From Streptomyces sp. yr375 (lineage in GTDB: Bacteria > Actinomycetota > Actinomycetes > Streptomycetales > Streptomycetaceae), in contig NZ_FOFF01000021.1 in NCBI RefSeq assembly GCF_900110755.1, forward strand, positions 1-64,000: DNA of 64,000 nt. The letters are read 5' to 3'. Positions 8,080-16,253 of the stretch are shown one piece after another. The stretch's first letter is position 1. Every line of letters begins with the position of its first letter. A program made the translations under genes and the position numbers. The notes under the pieces were generated by a model. It was given only the letters and a program-made list of their open reading frames with translations. It did no database searches and was not told the origin of the DNA.

Positions 8080-9606
8080 CTACTTCTGCAGGACCGCGAC
8101 GTCCTCGTCGGCCTCCGGTACGGCCACCGTGCCCCGGTCGTCCGGCAGGGTCTGGATCGTGAAGCCCGGGACGCCCTCCTCGGTGGCCGCGAGGGTGCGG
8201 GAGGCGTAGACCGGGGTGTCGGTGAGGGGTTCCACGGTGAGCGCGTAGGTGCCCTTCAGGCCGGTGGGGACGACGAGTTCGACGTCCTGGGTGGTGCCGG
8301 CCTTGACGGTGTACGTCCTGGAGACGGCCGTGCCGCCGCCGCTGCCCGCGGACGCGGTGACCTTGACCTTGGCGGTGCCCTTGGGGGCCGTCAGGGAGAG
8401 GGTGACGCCCTTGGCGCTGTTGTCGGCGACGGACGCGCGCGTGCCGACCGGGGCGGTGGCGGGGATGAACGCCGACTCCTGGTTCGCGCCCTTGCCGCGC
8501 AGGACCCGTACGGCCGCGACGACGGGGACCGACGCGTCCGTCGGGGTCAGGATCAGGGAGCCCGCTTCCCCGCGCGTGAGGTCGCCCAGGTCGACCGAGG
8601 TCGTCATGCCCGCCTTGACATGGAGCGTCTCGTGGCCGGCGGGGGTGATCAGACCTGAGGGGGAGGCGAGTTGCACCTTGAGGTCCGCGTCGGCCTGGCC
8701 CGGCGCGTAGGCGACGAGGCGGACGGCGGTGGCGTCCTTGGGGATGCCCGGGATGACCTGACTGGCCGCCGGTTCGGTGGCGGCCGCCAGCCAGTCGCCG
8801 CCGAGCTTCTCGTCCAGGGCCTGTACGGCGGCCCCCAGACGGCCGCTGCGGACGTTGACGTGGACGGTGAGGTCCTCCTGCTTCTCGGTGGTGAGCGTGG
8901 ACAGCAGGATCGGCTCGCTGGAGTGCGCCGGGACCGTGATGCCCTCCCCGACCGTGCTCGCGAGGGCGCCGGTCTTGCCGAAGAGTTCGAGGTCGACGAC
9001 GGCGGCGGAGTCGTCCGGGTTGGTGAGGTGGACGTAGTCCGTGCGGTCGGGGAGCGTGCTGGCGCCCGGGAACCAGAACTCGGTGTCCGGCGCGGTGCAG
9101 GTGACGCCCTGGAGGCCGCGGCCGCTGCCGGCGGCGACCTCCGTGGTCTCCTGGACGGTCCAGCCGGGCGCGAACTTGCCCTCGGCGGTGCCCAGGAGCG
9201 CGGGCGCGGCGCCGCCGGTGGTGTCGCCGACGGCCGGGGTGCCGGGTGCCTTGGGTGTGACGGCGGGCTTGGCGGCCGGCTTCTTCTTGGCGCCGGCCTT
9301 GCCGTCCGCCTTGTCGCTCTCCGTGGTGCCCGCCGTGTCCGCCGACTCCTCGGTGGCGGCCGTGAGTTCGGCCGTGCCGTCGGCGCCGGTGCCCTGGGTG
9401 ACCGGGGTGAAGGACGTGTACGACGTCTCGGCGAGTTCGGAGGTGCTGGGCGCGGGGCAGAGCAGGCTGGTGCGCTCGACGGGCAGTTCGGCCGCCGCCT
9501 TGGTGGTGTCCGGGGCGGCGGTGTCCGGCTGGTTGAGCGTGGCGAACCCGGTGACGGCGGCGAGTGCGGCCGTGCCGGCGATCAGGGACAGGGTGGTGCG
9601 GTTCAC
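8080..9606 (-). CDS. Secreted/membrane-anchored DUF5719 family protein
   Basis: A 508-residue exported protein. An uncleaved or cleaved signal (MNRTTLSLIAGTAALAAVTG) is followed by an Asp/Thr/Ala-rich linker with a lysine patch (KADGKAGAKKKPAAKPA) and then a long beta-rich extracellular region with repeated LxNPDD and VPAHSSEPILL type segments, matching what I remember as DUF5719. Two cysteines, LLCPAPSTSE early on and GVTCTAPDTEF in the middle, may form a disulphide. Its start overlaps the stop of the large glycosyltransferase gene by four bases (ATGA), so the two are translated together and probably work together in the envelope. The biochemical role is unknown. Confidence 0.8.
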   Translation of the reverse strand: MNRTTLSLIAGTAALAAVTGFATLNQPDTAAPDTTKAAAELPVERTSLLCPAPSTSELAETSYTSFTPVTQGTGADGTAELTAATEESADTAGTTESDKADGKAGAKKKPAAKPAVTPKAPGTPAVGDTTGGAAPALLGTAEGKFAPGWTVQETTEVAAGSGRGLQGVTCTAPDTEFWFPGASTLPDRTDYVHLTNPDDSAAVVDLELFGKTGALASTVGEGITVPAHSSEPILLSTLTTEKQEDLTVHVNVRSGRLGAAVQALDEKLGGDWLAAATEPAASQVIPGIPKDATAVRLVAYAPGQADADLKVQLASPSGLITPAGHETLHVKAGMTTSVDLGDLTRGEAGSLILTPTDASVPVVAAVRVLRGKGANQESAFIPATAPVGTRASVADNSAKGVTLSLTAPKGTAKVKVTASAGSGGGTAVSRTYTVKAGTTQDVELVVPTGLKGTYALTVEPLTDTPVYASRTLAATEEGVPGFTIQTLPDDRGTVAVPEADEDVAVLQK

Positions 9607-12600
9607 TGCTGGCTCCCGTCGGGGCGCTCACTGCCGGTGCCGTGGGGGTGCTGGGCCGGGTCGTAGGCGGGGTCGTAGCCGCCCTGGCCGTAGGCCGACG
9701 GGTCGTAGCCCTGCTGCTGGTAGGTCGGGTCGTACGGCTGCTGCTGGGTCTGGCCGTCGTAGGCGTACGGGTCGTACTGGCCGGCCTGGTAGGGGTCGTA
9801 GGACTGCTGGTCGTAGCCGCCCTGCTGGTACTGCTGGGCGTTCTGGTACTGCTCGGCCGGGTAGCCGCCGCCGTACTCGGCCGCCTGGTAGCCCGCCTGG
9901 TCCCACTCTCCGTAGGGCTGCTGCTGCGGGACGGCGGCCGGGGTCTGCTCCTCCTTCGGAGGAGCGGGGAACTCCTCGCCCTGGAGGGGCTCTTGGGTGT
10001 CGGGGTCGGTGTCCGCCTCGGCCTGGGCGCGCAGGCGGCGAGCGCGGCGGCCCTCGCCCTCGGTGGCCTGGGCGGGGATCGGCTCCTCCTCGGGGAGGTC
10101 GTCGTCGACGTCGCGGCGGCGGCCGGGGAGGGCGAGGACGACCAGGACGAGGGCGAGCAGGCCCTGCGCCCACAGCCAGGCGGTGTGGGTGAACGGGTCG
10201 TCGTAGGTGACGTCCAGTTTGCCGCCGGTGGCGGGGAGTTCGAAGCCCTGGGCCCAGCCGTCGACGGTGGTGCGAGTGAGGGGCTTGCCGTCGAGGGTGG
10301 CCGTCCAGCCGTCGGCGGCGGTGTCGGCCAGGCGCAGGACGCGGCTGCCGGTGCCGTCGGGGACGGTGGTGTGGAGGTCGACGGGGCCCGCGGCGACCGG
10401 GGTCGCCGTGCCCTTGCCGTCGGCGGCGACGATCGCCGCGCGGGAGACCTCCTGGTCGACCCGCCACAGGGCGCTGCCGTCCTGCTGGCTGAGCCGCTTC
10501 AGGCCGGGGGTGGCGTCCAGGACGCGGGTGACCTGGCGGGGGGCGCCCTTGTGGACGAGGACGTAGCCCACGGCGAACTTGCCGAGCTGGTCGGCCTGGT
10601 CGGCGCCGGAGCCGGCGACGAGGTTGGCGACGACCTTGTCGAGCTGCTTGTTCTCGCCGTCGGCGGCGGCGAGTTCGGCGTCGCCGAGGCGGGCGCCGGA
10701 GCCGCGGACCAGCATGTAGCCGACATGGGCGGCGGAGTCGCTGTCGAGGACGAGGGTACGGGCCTGGTCGCGGTCACCGGCCTCCTCGGCGACGAACGCG
10801 GGCACCTGGACGGGGTCGCGGCGCTCCAGGGGGCCGTCGGCGCCGCCGATCATCCAGCCGGCGGCGACGAGCAGCGGCCCGGCGGCCGAGGCGAAGGCGA
10901 TGAGGACGGCGACGGGCTGACGCCAGCCGAAGCTCTGCTCGGCGACACGCGTGCGTGCCCCGTCGGCGCCGATGACGGCGGCGGCGAGGAGGGCGATGCC
11001 GTAGACGAGGGTGGCGGGGCCGGCCCAGGTGGAGGCGTTGGACAGGACCGCGAAGACGAGGCCCACCAGGGCGACCGCCCAGGCCGCCCAGACGCCGAAG
11101 TGGCGCTCGGAGCGCAGCAGGGCGGCGAGCGCGGCCAGCACGATGCCGATGAGCATCAGGCCGTCGACGGTGCCGGGGCCGCCGGGGCTGGCGCCGAGCA
11201 GGTCGAACGCGGTGGCGGTGGACGGGCCGTAGTCGAGGCCTGCCTGGGTGAAGAAGCCGAACGGCAGCAGGGTCAGCGACCAGGGCACGAGGATCAGCAG
11301 GGGGGTGCCGAGCTGGGCCAGGAAGCGCAGGCCGTAGGCGGTGATGTCGCGGCGGCGCACGGCCAGGACGGCGAGGCCGAGGACGAGGGCGATGGGCCAG
11401 ACGATCGGCGTGAACGCGGTGGTGATCGCCAGCAGCAGCGCGTACGCCCAGGTGGCGCGCCAACTGCCGCGGGCGCCGGAGGTGTGCGTCAGGCCGCTCG
11501 CGGCGACGCCCGCGCGGGCGATGAGCGGCAGCAGGACGGCCAGGACGGCGGTGCCGACGCGGCCGCCCGCGAGGGCGCCGGTGGCGGCCGGCAGGAAGGC
11601 GTAGCCGACGGCCGCCCACGCGCGCAGGAGGCGCGATTCGACCAACGGCCGGGACGCGAAGTAGGCGGTGAAGCCGGCCAGCGGCACCGAGCAGACGAGC
11701 AGCACGGTGAGGGCGAGGCCGGTCGAGCCGAGCAGCAGGGTGGCCAGCGTCGCGATGATCGCGAGGTAGGGCGGGGCGGCTGGGGTGCCGCCGACGCCGA
11801 CCGGATGCCAGGCGTCGACGTAGCGCGACCACAGCTCGGAGGCGTCGGCCGGGGCGGGCAGCAGGGCGCCGCCCGCGAGGGCTCCGCCGCCGAGGAGGTT
11901 GCGGCAGGCGACCAGGGAGACGAGCAGGAGGATCAGGAAGAGCACCGGGCCGGGTTTGCGGGCGATGCGCTTGAGGCGGGCGAACTGCTCGATCTCCAGG
12001 AAGTCGGCGTCGTCGCCGCCGGGTCCGGACTCGACGGCTCCGCCGTGCCGGCCCGCGCCGGCGGCGGCCTCGGGTTCGTCGGAGCCGAAGAAGTCGCCGG
12101 CGACCTGTTCGACGGTGGCCCGCACGGTCGCGCCGGGGGGCGGGAACAGGGCGCGCAGTTCGTCCTTGTCGACCGTCGGCTTCCCGCGGCTGCGCCGCCC
12201 GGCGATGATCCGCTCGGGGCGCACCAGGGTGCCCAGCAGGCCGCGGATCTCGTCGACGGCCTGTCCGGGGACCTTGCCGACGAGGTAGGCGACCGTGCGC
12301 AGCATGGTGCCGAGGAGCAGGCGCACCAGGATCCAGGGCAGCAGGGCGGTGCGGCTGTTGACGAGGAGGGTGTAGACGGCGCCGGCCTTGTCGACCTTGT
12401 GCGGGGAGGCGCTGGTGCGGCCCGCGCAGTCGACGGCGCGGCGCTCGCGGGAGGCGGCCTCGGCGTGCCGTACGACGGCCTCGGGGGCGATGAGGACGCG
12501 GTGGCCGGCGGCCTGTGCGCGCCAGCACAGGTCGACGTCGTCGCGCATCAGGGGCAGGCGGCGGTCGAAGCCGCCGAGCTGGTCGAAGACGTCGCGGCGG

Positions 12601-13295
12601 ATCAGCATGCCGGCGGTGGACACGGACAGCACGGACCGGACGTGGTCGTGCTGGCCCTGGTCCTGTTCGCGGCGGTCCAGGCCGGTCCAGCGGCGGCCGG
12701 AGTGGGCGATGGTGACGCCGACCTCGAGGAGCTGGCGGCGGTCGTACCAGCCGCGGAGCTTGGGGCCGACGACCGCCACGTCGTCACGGCCGAGTTCGAG
12801 TTCGTTCTCCACGACGCGCAGCAGTTCGGCCAGTGCGCCGGGTTCGGGGGCGCAGTCGTCGTGCAGCAGCCACAGCCACTGGACGGGCTCTCCGTGCGGG
12901 AGCTCCGGCAGGTCGTAGGCGTCGTCGCGCCACGCGCGCGTGACGGGGTCCCAGCCGCTGGGGCGCTTGAGGTACGGCAGTTCCTCGGGGGTGAGGACCG
13001 GGGCCGTGCGGTTGGCCTCCTCGATGGCCTGGCCGAAGCCGGTGCGGCGGGCGAGGTGCAGGACGCGGTCGTCGCCGAGGGCTTCGGCGACCAGGCGCGC
13101 GGAGTCGTCCGAGCTGCCGGTGTCGGCGGCCATGACGGACTGGACGGGGCGCTCCTGGCCGAGCAGCCCGGCGAGCGCGTCGGGCAGCCAGCGGGCACCG
13201 TCGTGGGAGACGATCACCGCGGTCACGACATGACGCGGGAACTCAGGTGTGGCAGCGCTGTCTTGACGGGCTGCCGTGTGGCTGTGCACGGACAT
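9603..13295 (-). CDS. Giant glycosyltransferase family 2 / membrane protein
   Basis: A 1230-residue protein. Residues about 20-300 are a GT-A family 2 domain: AVIVSHDGARWLPDALAGLL at the start, AADTGSSDDSA, WLWLLHDDCAPEPGALAEL with the metal-binding acidic motif, and RDDVDLCWRAQAAGHRVL. From about 430 to 800 there are many hydrophobic helices, as in polyprenyl-phosphate-sugar dependent enzymes, then a large presumably extracellular part, a last helix (LLALVLVVLALP) and a cytoplasmic tail rich in Gln, Tyr, Asp and Gly (YDPYQAGQYDPYAYDG and similar). It probably builds or exports an envelope glycan; the tail may be a low-complexity interaction region. No strong ribosome site precedes the ATG. 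It is coupled to the DUF5719 gene downstream. Confidence 0.85.
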   Translation of the reverse strand: MSVHSHTAARQDSAATPEFPRHVVTAVIVSHDGARWLPDALAGLLGQERPVQSVMAADTGSSDDSARLVAEALGDDRVLHLARRTGFGQAIEEANRTAPVLTPEELPYLKRPSGWDPVTRAWRDDAYDLPELPHGEPVQWLWLLHDDCAPEPGALAELLRVVENELELGRDDVAVVGPKLRGWYDRRQLLEVGVTIAHSGRRWTGLDRREQDQGQHDHVRSVLSVSTAGMLIRRDVFDQLGGFDRRLPLMRDDVDLCWRAQAAGHRVLIAPEAVVRHAEAASRERRAVDCAGRTSASPHKVDKAGAVYTLLVNSRTALLPWILVRLLLGTMLRTVAYLVGKVPGQAVDEIRGLLGTLVRPERIIAGRRSRGKPTVDKDELRALFPPPGATVRATVEQVAGDFFGSDEPEAAAGAGRHGGAVESGPGGDDADFLEIEQFARLKRIARKPGPVLFLILLLVSLVACRNLLGGGALAGGALLPAPADASELWSRYVDAWHPVGVGGTPAAPPYLAIIATLATLLLGSTGLALTVLLVCSVPLAGFTAYFASRPLVESRLLRAWAAVGYAFLPAATGALAGGRVGTAVLAVLLPLIARAGVAASGLTHTSGARGSWRATWAYALLLAITTAFTPIVWPIALVLGLAVLAVRRRDITAYGLRFLAQLGTPLLILVPWSLTLLPFGFFTQAGLDYGPSTATAFDLLGASPGGPGTVDGLMLIGIVLAALAALLRSERHFGVWAAWAVALVGLVFAVLSNASTWAGPATLVYGIALLAAAVIGADGARTRVAEQSFGWRQPVAVLIAFASAAGPLLVAAGWMIGGADGPLERRDPVQVPAFVAEEAGDRDQARTLVLDSDSAAHVGYMLVRGSGARLGDAELAAADGENKQLDKVVANLVAGSGADQADQLGKFAVGYVLVHKGAPRQVTRVLDATPGLKRLSQQDGSALWRVDQEVSRAAIVAADGKGTATPVAAGPVDLHTTVPDGTGSRVLRLADTAADGWTATLDGKPLTRTTVDGWAQGFELPATGGKLDVTYDDPFTHTAWLWAQGLLALVLVVLALPGRRRDVDDDLPEEEPIPAQATEGEGRRARRLRAQAEADTDPDTQEPLQGEEFPAPPKEEQTPAAVPQQQPYGEWDQAGYQAAEYGGGYPAEQYQNAQQYQQGGYDQQSYDPYQAGQYDPYAYDGQTQQQPYDPTYQQQGYDPSAYGQGGYDPAYDPAQHPHGTGSERPDGSQQ

Positions 13296-13500
13296 CGAGG
13301 TACGGGCCCCGGTTCGGTGGACTGCGGTGGACGCCTGCGTCGCCCGGGGGCGGCGGGGTGTCTCGGACGAGCGCCCACACTATCGGCTGGGCAAGGCGAC
13401 GGCCCGCCGCCTGTGGACAACCCACCTGCGACGGGCCGTTCGGACCCTGGTTCCTCGATATCGCGATGCCGTGCCGCCGTGGTGCCGGTGTGGAGCGGGG

Positions 13501-13554
13501 CACCTGTGTGCGGCGAAGCACCTGTGTGGGGCGGGGCACCTGTGTGGGGCGGAC
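13501..13554. repeat. Three 18-nt tandem repeats after whiB
   Basis: The block CACCTGTGTG followed by a GGCG-type spacer occurs three times at exact 18-nt spacing (13501, 13519, 13537), immediately after the whiB stop codon. The copies differ by one to three bases. It lies between whiB and the glycosyltransferase gene, both on the minus strand. Confidence 0.8.
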
Positions 13555-13559
13555 GGTTC

Positions 13560-13829
13560 TCAGACCGCCGCCTTCTTCAGCCGGCGGCGCTCCCGTTCGG
13601 ACAGGCCGCCCCAGATGCCGAATCTCTCGTCGTTGGAGAGTGCGTACTCGAGGCATTCGGAGCGGACCTCGCAGGCGAGGCAGACCTTCTTGGCCTCGCG
13701 GGTGGAGCCGCCCTTCTCGGGGAAGAAGGACTCGGGATCGGTCTGGGCGCACAGTGCGCGCTCCTGCCAGCCGAGTTCCTCGTCCGCGTCGTCGACGTCG
13801 ACCAGCAGTTGCTGCACCAGCTCGGTCAT
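13560..13829 (-). CDS. whiB: WhiB developmental regulator, iron-sulphur protein
   Basis: The founding Wbl protein, 89 residues, needed with WhiA for the switch from aerial growth to sporulation septation in Streptomyces. The four cluster-binding cysteines are C27, C50, C53 and C59 (motif CLACEVRSEC), and the G(I/V)WGG turn is present as FGIWGGLSERERRRLKKAAV, whose basic tail contacts DNA. The start MTELVQQLLVDVDDADEELG differs from the usual 87-residue form I remember by two residues in the acidic N-terminus. It co-activates with WhiA, acting through the sigma HrdB region 4. A promoter lies at 13904-13933. Confidence 0.97.
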   Translation of the reverse strand: MTELVQQLLVDVDDADEELGWQERALCAQTDPESFFPEKGGSTREAKKVCLACEVRSECLEYALSNDERFGIWGGLSERERRRLKKAAV

Positions 13830-13903
13830 GTGCGCCCCTCGCTCTGTCTTTCGCGTCCCCGTGACGTGGCCGTTACCGATATCGGCTGAACGACACGAGT
13901 GAA

Positions 13904-13933
13904 ATTACAAGTGTGCTGCTCCGGGCGAGTCAA
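13904..13933 (-). promoter_or_regulatory. Probable whiB promoter
   Basis: On the minus strand a TTGACT hexamer (13928-13933) is followed after 18 bases by TGTAAT (13904-13909), a good vegetative-type promoter whose start would lie about 65-70 bases before the whiB ATG. The -10 region includes an AGTGA half-site at 13898-13902 on the plus strand, resembling half of the BldD recognition sequence; BldD is known to bind the whiB promoter in Streptomyces. Only the hexamers and half-site are seen directly. Confidence 0.6.
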
Positions 13934-14582
13934 GCCGAGATCTGCTATTGGGCCCCTTATTCACTCTGCGGAACCAAGGCCGAGCGGTAAGTGTTCAAAT
14001 CGGCCTAAACCTTGACAAGCAGATGAAGCCCGGAGGAGCCCGGAGAAGCCTGGCGGACCACCGGCCCCGCACGGTGCTCGCACAAGGAAGGACGCCCGGA
14101 GGATCGATCTCGTTGCGGCACGCGCGCGAAGCGAACCGGATCACCGTCGGATTCACAGGATCGCCACAAGGCGTGCGCGCCCGGCTTGTGCCCCATGTGT
14201 CCCGGCCGACGCACACACAAACCTTTCACCTCGGAGATGAACCGGATGAGGTGAAGCATGTCCCACATACCGGGCGTCGAGTTGACAGTGCGGGTGTGAA
14301 CCGCTGTCCTTGTGGGCATGCTCGCGAACTTGGCACTCACCTCGACCGGCTCCGCCGGATCCCACGGTGCTGCCCGCGCTCGCTGTAGCTGTTGTCGCTG
14401 TTCCCACCGTTGAGCCCAACGCGCTCCGGCTGATCCTCCCGAGTCCACCGCGACTCGGCCGTCTTTCCCCACGGCCCACACCAGGGCGCCCCTGTTCCGC
14501 CCGTGATCCGGGCGGACGGTACGCGACACCCGGCAAGCCCCCCCCACTCTTCCGCCTCTTCCGCCGAGGAACCCCGCACCCT
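13934..14582. other. Long intergenic region between whiB and cysteine dioxygenase
   Basis: About 650 bases without a gene I can support. An open frame of about 180 codons runs here on the minus strand, and another on the plus strand runs into the dioxygenase gene, but neither has a recognisable domain or a convincing start. Parts are less GC-rich than the neighbours (for example 13981-14050 and 14150-14290), as expected of regulatory DNA. It may hold further upstream whiB promoters and operator sites. Confidence 0.45.
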
Positions 14583-15146
14583 ATGAACAGCGACAGCGAC
14601 CTCCAGATCGCCGGCGACATCCTCGAAGTCCCGCACCTCCTCCAGGCACCGCGCGAGCACCCGGCCACCGTCGCCGAGTTCGTCGGCCTGGCCCGCTCCA
14701 TCGCCGCCGACCGTGCCCAGTGGGAACACCTGGTCCGGTACGACGCCACGGCCCGCTGGTACCACCGGCTGCGCACCGGCCCCGGCTACGAGGTGTGGCT
14801 GCTGTCCTGGGTGCCCGGCCAGGGCAGCGGGCTGCACGACCACGGCCCCTCCTCCGGTGTGCTCACCGTCCTGGACGGCGAGCTGACCGAGCGCACCGAG
14901 CGCGGCAAGCGTGCGCTGGGGGCGGGCGCGCAGCGGGTGTTCGCGCCGGGGTACGTGCACGAGGTCGTCAACGACGCGTTGGAGGCCGCCGTGAGCCTGC
15001 ACGTGTACTTCCCGGGGCTCACGGAGATGCCGATGCACACCGCGTGCGCGGCCGCCGGGTCTCACGGATCTCATGGGTCTCATGGGTCTCATGGGTCTCA
15101 TGGGTCTCATGGGTCTCATGGGCAAGTGGACGCCGTCAGCGCGTAG
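14583..15146 (+). CDS. Cysteine dioxygenase family protein
   Basis: A 187-residue cupin of the cysteine dioxygenase type, which oxidises L-cysteine to cysteine sulphinate at a non-haem iron centre. The iron-binding motif GSGLHDHGPSSGVLTVLDGE lies at about residues 81-100 and the third ligand region is YVHEVVNDALEAAVSLHVY. The ATG at 14583 is chosen because the family N-terminus (MNSDSDLQIAGDILEVPHLL) begins there and GAGGAA lies upstream; the frame is open further left without similarity. The C-terminus carries seven consecutive Gly-Ser-His triplets followed by QVDAVSA, not part of the usual domain. Confidence 0.85.
   Translation: MNSDSDLQIAGDILEVPHLLQAPREHPATVAEFVGLARSIAADRAQWEHLVRYDATARWYHRLRTGPGYEVWLLSWVPGQGSGLHDHGPSSGVLTVLDGELTERTERGKRALGAGAQRVFAPGYVHEVVNDALEAAVSLHVYFPGLTEMPMHTACAAAGSHGSHGSHGSHGSHGSHGSHGQVDAVSA
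15057..15119 (+). repeat. Seven 9-nt repeats encoding (Gly-Ser-His)7
   Basis: The unit GGGTCTCAT is repeated seven times in frame near the end of the dioxygenase gene; the first copies carry synonymous changes. Nearly identical codons in all copies indicate recent slippage expansion. Confidence 0.95.
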
Positions 15147-15293
15147 ACGGGCTTCGTCGGCGGGGCGGTGACGGGCTTCGTCGGCGGGTGGGTGGACGGG
15201 GTCGGCTCGTACGGGTGAGCGGGTTATCCACATGCGGGCGGTTGTCCACAACCGGCCGTCGCGTTGTCGTAGGCGCCTGCAAGACTTGGTCTC

Positions 15294-16253
15294 ATGCGCA
15301 TTGTGGTTCTGGCAGGCGGCATCGGCGGTGCCCGTTTCCTGCGCGGTCTGAAGCAGGCCGTGCCGGACGCGGACATCACGGTCATCGGCAACACCGGCGA
15401 CGACATCCATCTCTTCGGGCTGAAGGTCTGCCCCGACCTCGACACGGTGATGTACACGCTCGGCGGCGGCATCAACGAGGAACAGGGCTGGGGTCGGGCC
15501 GAGGAGACCTTCCACCTCAAGGAGGAGCTCGCGGCGTACGGTGCCGGGCCCGGGTGGTTCGGGCTGGGCGACCGGGACTTCGCCACGCACATCGTGCGGA
15601 CGCAGATGATCGGCGCCGGCTATCCGCTGAGCGCGGTGACCGAGGCGCTGTGCGACCGGTGGAAGCCGGGGGTGCGGCTGATCCCCATGACGGACGACCG
15701 GGTCGAGACGCATGTGGCCGTCGAGGTCGACGGCGAGCACAAGGCCGTCCACTTCCAGGAGTACTGGGTGCGGCTGCGGGCGGCGGTGCCGGCGGCGGCG
15801 GTCGTGCCCGTGGGCGCCGAGCAGGCGAAGCCGGCGCCCGGGGTGCTGGAGGCGATCGCGGGGGCGGACGTGGTCCTCTTCCCGCCGTCGAATCCGATCG
15901 TCTCCGTCGGCACGATCCTCGCCGTGCCCGGCATCCGGGAGGCGATCGCCGAGGCCGGGGTGCCGGTGGTGGGCCTGTCCCCCATCGTCGGAGACGCTCC
16001 GGTGCGCGGCATGGCCGACAAGGTGCTCGCGGCGGTCGGTGTGGAGTCGACGGCCGCGGCGGTGGCCGAGCACTACGGTCCGGGGCTGCTCGACGGCTGG
16101 CTCGTCGACACCGTGGACGCGGGCACGGTGGAGCGGGTCGAGGCGGCGGGGATCCGCTGCCGGGCCGTACCGCTGATGATGAGCGACCTCGACGCGACCG
16201 CGCGGATGGCCCGGGAGGCGTTGAAGCTGGCGGAGGAGGTGCGGGGGGCGTGA
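15294..16253 (+). CDS. fbiA: Phospho-L-lactate (or enolpyruvyl) transferase for coenzyme F420
   Basis: CofD/FbiA transfers the phospholactyl or phosphoenolpyruvyl moiety of its guanylylated donor to the deazaflavin FO, making F420-0 or its dehydro form. The protein has 319 residues, as expected, and shows the family motifs: MRIVVLAGGIGGARFLRGLK at the start, VIGNTGDDIHLFGLKVCPDL, GDRDFATHIVRT, FPPSNPIVSVGTILAVPGIR and GLSPIVGDAPVRGMADK. Its TGA overlaps the fbiB GTG by four bases, so the two are translated together. F420 serves oxidoreductases in secondary metabolism and detoxification. The upstream gap to the dioxygenase gene is about 150 bp and should contain the promoter. Confidence 0.95.
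   Translation: MRIVVLAGGIGGARFLRGLKQAVPDADITVIGNTGDDIHLFGLKVCPDLDTVMYTLGGGINEEQGWGRAEETFHLKEELAAYGAGPGWFGLGDRDFATHIVRTQMIGAGYPLSAVTEALCDRWKPGVRLIPMTDDRVETHVAVEVDGEHKAVHFQEYWVRLRAAVPAAAVVPVGAEQAKPAPGVLEAIAGADVVLFPPSNPIVSVGTILAVPGIREAIAEAGVPVVGLSPIVGDAPVRGMADKVLAAVGVESTAAAVAEHYGPGLLDGWLVDTVDAGTVERVEAAGIRCRAVPLMMSDLDATARMAREALKLAEEVRGA

Noticed and set aside
9564..13889. A very long plus-strand open frame of over 1400 codons
   Set aside because: It is antisense to the glycosyltransferase gene and has low-complexity Gly/Ala/Asp composition typical of shadow frames in GC-rich DNA.
14005..14547. A minus-strand frame of about 180 codons upstream of whiB
   Set aside because: No recognisable domain, no convincing ribosome site, and codon use does not show the third-position bias of neighbouring genes. 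A real gene here cannot be fully excluded.
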